Shown one piece after another: positions 59,471 through 64,000 of a DNA stretch of 64,000 bases. Both the position numbers and the translations under genes were made by a program. Where the stretch lies: the NCBI RefSeq assembly GCF_024679095.1, contig NC_066549.1, positions 4,303,714 to 4,367,713 of the forward strand, read 5' to 3'. The DNA is from Eriocheir sinensis. Its lineage: Eukaryota; Arthropoda; Malacostraca; Decapoda; Varunidae. Below the pieces are notes generated by a model. The model was not told the origin of the DNA. It searched no databases and saw only the letters and a program-made list of their open reading frames with translations. Every line of letters starts with the position of its first letter. Positions within the stretch are counted from its first letter, which is position 1.

Positions 59471-60228
59471 GATGGCGCTGGGAGTCAAATGAAAAAGAGC
59501 AAAAAGGGAAAAAGAGGGGGTAAGAAATATGACGAAAGGTATAACAGAGGAAGGATGAGATCTGATTCAATGACGGAAGGAGGAAGGTAAAGGAAGATGC
59601 TGGGAATATAATGAAAGATGGACAAAAAGGGAAAAGGGAAAAGAAATGGGTGAGAAATGAGACGATAAACAGCATAACAAAGAAAACACCAAGACTTTAA
59701 GATCCTGGGAGTAAAATGAAAAAGGGACAAAAAGGGAAAAGGGAAAAGAAATGGGTGAGAAATGAGACGATAAACAGCATAACATAGAAAACACCAAGAC
59801 TTTAAGATGCTGGGAATATAATGAAAGATGGGCTAAAAGGGAAAAGGGAAAAGAAAGGGGGTGAGAAATGAGACGATAAACAGCATAACAAAGAAAACAC
59901 CAAGACTTTAAGATGCTCGGAGTAAAATGAAAAAGGGACAAAAAGGGAAAAGGGAAAAGAAATGGGTGAGAAATGAGACGATAAACAGCATAACAAAGAA
60001 AACACCAAGACTTTAAGATCCTGGAAGTAAAATGAAAAAGGGGCAACAAGGGAAAAGGGAAAAGAAAGGGGGTGAGAAATGAGACGATAAACAGCATAAC
60101 AAAGAAAACACCAAGACTTTAAGATGCTGGGAATATAATGAAAGATGGACAAAAAGGGAAAAGGGAAAAGAAATGGGTGAGAAATGAGACGATAAACAGC
60201 ATAACAAAGAAAACACCAAGACTTTTCC
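59471..60228 (-). repeat. 105-bp minisatellite, about 7 units
   Basis: Units begin GATGCTGGGAATATAATG or GATCCTGGGAGTAAAATG at 59596, 59701, 59806, 59912, 60017 and 60123 (period 105-106 bp), with a diverged, longer unit of about 125 bp at 59471. Two unit types, GATGCTGGGAATA and GATCCTGGGAGTAAAATG-like, alternate irregularly. Each has GGGAAAAGGGAAAAG, ATGAGACGATAAACAGCATA and AAAACACCAAGACTTTAA. Minus-strand frames (up to 176 codons, Phe/Leu/Ser-rich) repeat one peptide with the period and contain no functional motif; 105 bp equals 35 codons, so the frame persists. Confidence 0.95.
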
Positions 60229-60400
60229 AACCAACTCTCCCCAAAGAAAACGAAGACCTCACATGCGAACGGTACAGCCAACACGAATCAATAACAACAA
60301 AGCATAACAAAACATAACAAGCATAACAGCATAACAAAGACACACCAAGACTCCACCAACTCTCTCCTAAAAAAAACGAATACCTCACTGCAAACGGAGA
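60213..60400 (+). repeat. repeat C-related segments next to the minisatellite
   Basis: CCAAGACTTTTCCAACCAAC, CCCCAAAGAAAACG, CTCACATGCGAACGG and AATCAATAACAAC (60213-60297) correspond to 60692-60780. A third, shorter version is at about 60344-60400 (CCAAGACTCCACCAACTCTC, CCTCACTGCAAACGG). So the last minisatellite unit runs into a longer dispersed element. Confidence 0.75.
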
Positions 60401-60585
60401 TTAAGATTGAAATATGGAAATAGATATGTAGTTAATGCAAATACGATTAACAATGTTCGCGGGGAAGAATTTACATAGTGAATACCCGGTTTGAAGGTCG
60501 GCATTATAAGACACTTTCGGTTTTCACATCAGCTATTTCTAAGGTCCAAAGAGGAGGTCAGTCGGGTTCTAATTAGTTTTTCTTT

Positions 60586-60785
60586 AGGTTCACGGTACAG
60601 GAGAAGGGTCAAACTACCACCAGGGCCATATAACGACTCCTGGAAAGCCTTGTTAAATATGTGTACTTGGGCGACGAAATGTTAAGGAATACGACCCTCC
60701 AAGACTTTTACAACCAACTCTTCCCCAAGAAAATTAAGGCCTCACTGCGAACGGCCCAACCCACACAAATCAGTAACAACACAAA
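60586..60785 (+). repeat. dispersed repeat C (copy 2, longer)
   Basis: The first 114 bp match 5887-6017 (CAAACTACCACCAGGGCCAT and CTTGGGCGACGAAATG). The remainder, from CCAAGACTTTTACAACC to AATCAGTAACAAC, matches 60213-60297. No coding frame or tRNA boxes seen; class unknown. Confidence 0.75.
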
Positions 60786-60990
60786 CTCAAACTGCATAGA
60801 AGGAGGAAAAGAAATCTCCCTCCCCGCGGCTTCACGCAAATCTGTCCCCGATCCTGTCAGGCATAAAATTATTTCATCGCTTACTTTCTATACGCGACAA
60901 TGAGGCCGAAATTACGTGTCCCGTGAGGCGTGCTAAGGGAGGAAAGACGCCTAAAAATTTGAACATGCAACCATTGTGAATGTATCCGGT

Positions 60991-61036
60991 GGTGGTGGTG
61001 GTGGTGGTGGTGGTGATGGTGGTGATGGTGGTGAGG
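60991..61036. repeat. (GGT)n microsatellite
   Basis: GGT run with GAT interruptions. Confidence 0.95.
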
Positions 61037-61096
61037 AAGTGGTGCAACGTAAACGAGATGATGTTAGGAGAGATGTTGTGGTTGATTAGGGAGAGT

Positions 61097-61101
61097 AGTA
61101 G

Positions 61102-61148
<47 letters not shown>
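61097..61148. repeat. (GTT)n microsatellite
   Basis: About 17 GTT units inside a G/T-rich domain (60980-61300). Confidence 0.97.
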
Positions 61149-61149
<1 letters not shown>

Positions 61150-61302
61150 GTTTTGATGATGGTGGGAACGTTGATATCGTCGTCGTTGTTACTGCTGTTG
61201 TGCTTGCTGCGAGAGAGAACTGGATTTTTTTGTTGATTTTGCTAATGTTGTTGTTGTCATTTTGGTGGTGAGGGAAGCGTTGATATTGTTGCTGTTACTG
61301 TA

Positions 61303-61585
61303 TTTTTTTTTTTTTTTTTTACAACAAAGGAGACAGCTCAAGGGCACAAAAAAAGAAAACAATAATAAAAAAAAAGCCCGCTACTCGCTGCTCCCAACAA
61401 AGAGGTGGCCGAAAGAAAGGTCAATTTCGGGAGTAGAGGTGTCCTGATACCCTCCTTTTGAAAGAGTTCAAGTCGTAGGCAGGAGGAAATACAGATGAAG
61501 GAAGATTGTTCCAGAGTTTACCAGCGTGAGGGATGAAAGAGTGATGATTCTGGTTAACTCTTGCATAAGGGGTTTGAACAGTATA
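61303..61585 (-). mobile_element. LINE family A 3' end, best-preserved copy
   Basis: On the minus strand coding begins near 61570. In one frame it reads ARVNQNHHSFIPHAGKLWN, then FPPAYDLNSFKRRVSGHL and a stop shortly after; these are the last ~50 residues of the family's reverse-transcriptase protein. The 3' UTR follows with GGGAGCAGCGAGTAGCGGGC, an A/T-rich spacer, CCTTGAGCTGTCTCC and TTTGTTGT, and ends in an A tail of about 18 bases (plus-strand T run at 61302-61320). This copy best defines the family. It is 5'-truncated. Confidence 0.9.
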
Positions 61586-61676
61586 GGGATGTTGTTGTTG
61601 TATTGCTGGTGGTGGAAGCGTTATTGTTGTTGTTAATACTGTTGTTTTGTTGCTGTTGTAGTTCGATGGTGGAGCG

Positions 61677-61737
61677 GAGTGGCGGGGCGGGGCGGCGGAG
61701 GTGTCAAGGCGGGCGGCGGGCGGGGGGCGGGGGGCTT
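61677..61737. other. GC-box-like G-rich CpG block
   Basis: GGGGCGGGGCGG and GGCGGGCGGGGGGCGGGGGG resemble GC boxes and quadruplex motifs. No start site or exon can be tied to it. Confidence 0.35.
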
Positions 61738-61856
61738 CTTAGCAGCGTCGGGAAGGCTATTATCAAGTTAGTCCATAATAACGAGACCTAACTTCGTTGT
61801 CCTCAAAGTTAATCTCCAAGTACAAGTTGAGATCTGGACCCTAAAGTCTTCAATGA

Positions 61857-61932
<76 letters not shown>
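61857..61932. repeat. (CA)n microsatellite
   Basis: CA run of about 36 units with one AAAC break. Confidence 0.97.
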
Positions 61933-61934
<2 letters not shown>

Positions 61935-62489
61935 GCCGTTAAAAAGAGTGGAAACAATGATGAAGTTATGATGGTGTTAAAGCAAGAAGAGGACGAACTA
62001 AAATGTGATGGAGGAGGAGGAGGAGGAGGAGATAATGGAGGAGGCTTAGAGAAAATATGGTAATGATAATGTGTAAAACTATACCTTCCCTAACTAGGCT
62101 GATGATAATGGCGTAAGGCCCGAGGAGAGGGAGTGACGCTACACCACCAACACCAAGGAGTTTGAGCGACACCATCACCCTCTCCTCCTCCCTGCACATC
62201 TTGCCCCGGTCACCCCTTCGTTACCTAGCTACCTCTCCGGGCACCCATACTCTACGCACTTTCCAGCAAGATCACTTAAGTAAGGCCCACTCCAGCCTCT
62301 CCCCTGCCCTCAATTTCCCCTCCCCGTTTTGTCACTCCACCGCCTTTTTACTGGTAACATGCCTCTAAAAAGTGTAGCACATATTTGGGAGTCCTGAAGA
62401 AGCAGTGTCCGAACGTTGCTACAAGGCGGTAAGGTCTTCATACGGAGGAACGCATCTTGGAAGTACACTGACGTTAGGCATCGACTCTA

Positions 62490-62655
62490 TTTCTATTTAT
62501 ATTTCATCCGAGGTGGTTTCAAGAAGAGAAGAGCAGGAAAAGATGAAAAAAAGGAGGAAGAAGATATGTAAAACTATTTCTATTTTATCTGAGGTGGTTT
62601 CAAGAAGAGAGGAGCAAGAAAAGATGAAAAAAGAAGGACGAAGATATGTAAAAAA
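62490..62655 (+). repeat. 81-bp tandem duplication
   Basis: GAGGTGGTTTCAAGAAGAG begins at 62510 and 62591, giving an 81-bp period. Since 81 is divisible by three, the 94-codon frame 62405-62689 carries the repeat as EVVSRREEQEKMKK twice. No homology recognised and the sequence is purine-rich, so coding is doubtful. Confidence 0.85.
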
Positions 62656-62987
62656 AAAAGAGCAAATAGGAAGAAGAGGGCAGTTATAATGAATCATCTT
62701 CCTTGATTGCTACTTAACCTTCTGACCAGCGGGAGCCTACCACTCCAAGCCTATACAACATGTCCTTTCTCCGTCAACCAGTTCACCCATCCACCCACCT
62801 CCCAGCAACCCAGGCACACCTCTACCCCCCCCCCCCCCCGCCCCCGTCGCCCCGGCCCTCCCCCGCCAAGTGCCTCCAAGTTCCTCCGCCACGTCGCCAG
62901 CCAGACAGGTTTCCGCAACTTTTTACTTCAGATGTTGCGAGAGGCGCTATAAACAGTGCCCATGCTTTCCTTCCGGCTCCTCCTGCT

Positions 62988-62991
<4 letters not shown>

Positions 62992-63029
<38 letters not shown>
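62992..63029. repeat. (GT)n microsatellite
   Basis: GT run of about 18 units; a C run of 14 lies upstream at about 62826-62839. Confidence 0.97.
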
Positions 63030-63538
63030 GCGAGGCTCTTAGGTATATTACGTCGTGAAGAAATGAAGCGAGAGGTTATTTGGGGCACCTGGATGGCTGA
63101 GTGACGCAATCCGAGCAGCCGTTCGTACAGAGGAGGGCGAGGAAGGGAGGGAAGGGGAAAAGGAGGTGAAGCGTGATGGAAACCTGAGATATTGGGAGCG
63201 TGAACATTTAATGAAAGTAAAGTGAAGGCGAAGCGAAAAATGGGAAAGAAATATGGTGGAGGAGCGAAAAGGTTGGTCGGAGGTTGTGTAAAAATAATGT
63301 GTGTATCATTCTGCTATAAGGTTGTATTTCCTGAGCTCAGAAATTTCGCTGTACATTTGAAGGCGAAACTTTCAGACAATCTTATAAGTCTGGAATCCAC
63401 GTAAAACTTCTTAAAGACAGACAGAGTAATGAAAGAATAGACCCTCCTTCCACTCCAATATTAGAACAAACATGATAGTTATTTAAAATTGAGATAAGCA
63501 GCGAAAAGCAACCTCTTTCTATATCTCTCTTTCAATGT
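63030..63538. other. unique DNA, no gene seen
   Basis: Purine-rich at the left, AT-rich at the right; no recognised feature. Confidence 0.45.
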
Positions 63539-63540
63539 AT

Positions 63541-63685
63541 CTCCCGAAAAATTGACCTCTCTTTTTGGCCACTCCTCTGTACTCTATTCAGGAGCAGTAA
63601 GTAGCGGGCTTCTTTTTTTCATTATTGTTTTCTTTTTTTTTCACGCCCTTGAACTGTCTCCTCTTCTGTAAAAAAAAAAAAAAAA
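63541..63685 (+). mobile_element. LINE family A 3' end
   Basis: CCGAAAAATTGACCTCTC, TGGCCACTCC, GGAGCAGTAAGTAGCGGGC, the T-rich spacer, CCTTGAACTGTCTCC, TCTTCTG and TAAAA with a 17-base A tail. Only a few substitutions from the copy at 61303-61585. Confidence 0.9.
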
Positions 63686-63806
63686 TCTGTCTATTTGTGT
63701 GTCGATCCATGTATATGTATCTCTCTCCTCTGTATGTGTATCCCTTTCGGCCTCTGTCCCGCCAGCACATTCAGTCTAAGGGGTCTTCTCCAAACATGAT
63801 AGTTAC

Positions 63807-64000
63807 TTAACCCTAGAACACTAACCTTAGAAAAAGTCACACCACTACTAACCATGGGTACATCATACCCGATTTTGAAAAAAAAAAATAAATAAATAAA
63901 TGTAAAGTTTTAATGGAATAAAGTTACATGAAGGGACTTCAAACTTTGTATCTTGACTTAACATTAAGAAGAACTGAAAAACGTATTGTTTTGGTATGAA
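63807..64000. mobile_element. piggyBac-like terminus, cut by window edge
   Basis: TTAA at 63807-63810 is followed by CCCTAGAACACTAACC, very close to the classic piggyBac inverted-repeat start. Inside follow CCATGGGTACATCATACCCG (a small inverted repeat, GGGTA/TACCC) and an A-rich stretch with (AAAT)n. The other end and any transposase lie beyond the window, so autonomous or MITE status is unknown. Confidence 0.65.

Noticed and set aside
59567..60097. 176-codon hydrophobic frame resembling repeated membrane segments
   Set aside because: The peptide repeats every 35 residues because the minisatellite period is 105 bp. Hydrophobicity follows from the A/G-rich complementary strand.

Overview
The window is eukaryotic, gene-poor, repeat-saturated genomic DNA. 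It has no operons, no Shine-Dalgarno-led genes and no long non-repetitive reading frame. Dozens of very long (GT/CA)n, (GA/TC)n and trinucleotide tracts, several families of 3'-truncated non-LTR retrotransposons, tRNA-derived SINEs and TTAA-flanked miniature DNA transposons point to an arthropod. By the look of the LINE tails and SINEs I infer a decapod crustacean, probably a crab; that assignment is inference, not something the sequence proves. No intact protein-coding gene, rRNA gene or true tRNA gene could be supported. Nearly all long open frames are products of simple sequence.

Layout. 1-9 kb: a 154-bp tandem duplication, an old dispersed repeat in pieces, three copies of the main LINE tail (family A), a possible 40-nt minus-strand exon at 6.04 kb, and a 235-bp pure pyrimidine tract. 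9-15 kb: purine-rich low-complexity DNA, degenerate tandem arrays, two more LINE tails, a long foldback and a 3-copy 103-bp tandem repeat. 15-30 kb: mostly microsatellites with unique intronic or intergenic DNA, a family B repeat (22.7 kb) and tRNA-derived SINEs (23.1 and 26.8 kb). 30-45 kb: a LINE fragment with recognisable C-terminal coding (30.4 kb), very long GA/TC tracts, the second family B copy (34.3 kb), a possible exon at 37.1 kb, and GGT-rich strand-asymmetric DNA (40.3-42.2 kb). 45-47.1 kb: a CR1-like LINE inserted inside a (GA)n microsatellite and a 418-bp TTAA-flanked MITE. 47.8-48.8 kb: a ~35-bp minisatellite with higher-order structure. 49.8-54 kb: a CpG-rich possible first exon (50.4 kb), an eroded reverse-transcriptase relic (52.2-53.0 kb) and a possible 99-nt exon (53.3 kb). 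54-64 kb: five further LINE tails, a second TTAA MITE (56.6 kb), a 105-bp minisatellite (59.5-60.2 kb) and a piggyBac-like terminus running off the right edge (63.8 kb).

Functional reading. The only recognisable protein biology is retrotransposon reverse transcriptase, all truncated or broken. Four or five short segments with good splice-site context, mostly on the minus strand, suggest the window may lie inside or beside the long introns of a host gene. No single reading frame joins them convincingly. I did not find a new biological system; the best leads are the microsatellite-targeted LINE insertion, the three TTAA-type elements, the paired dispersed repeats and the candidate exons.
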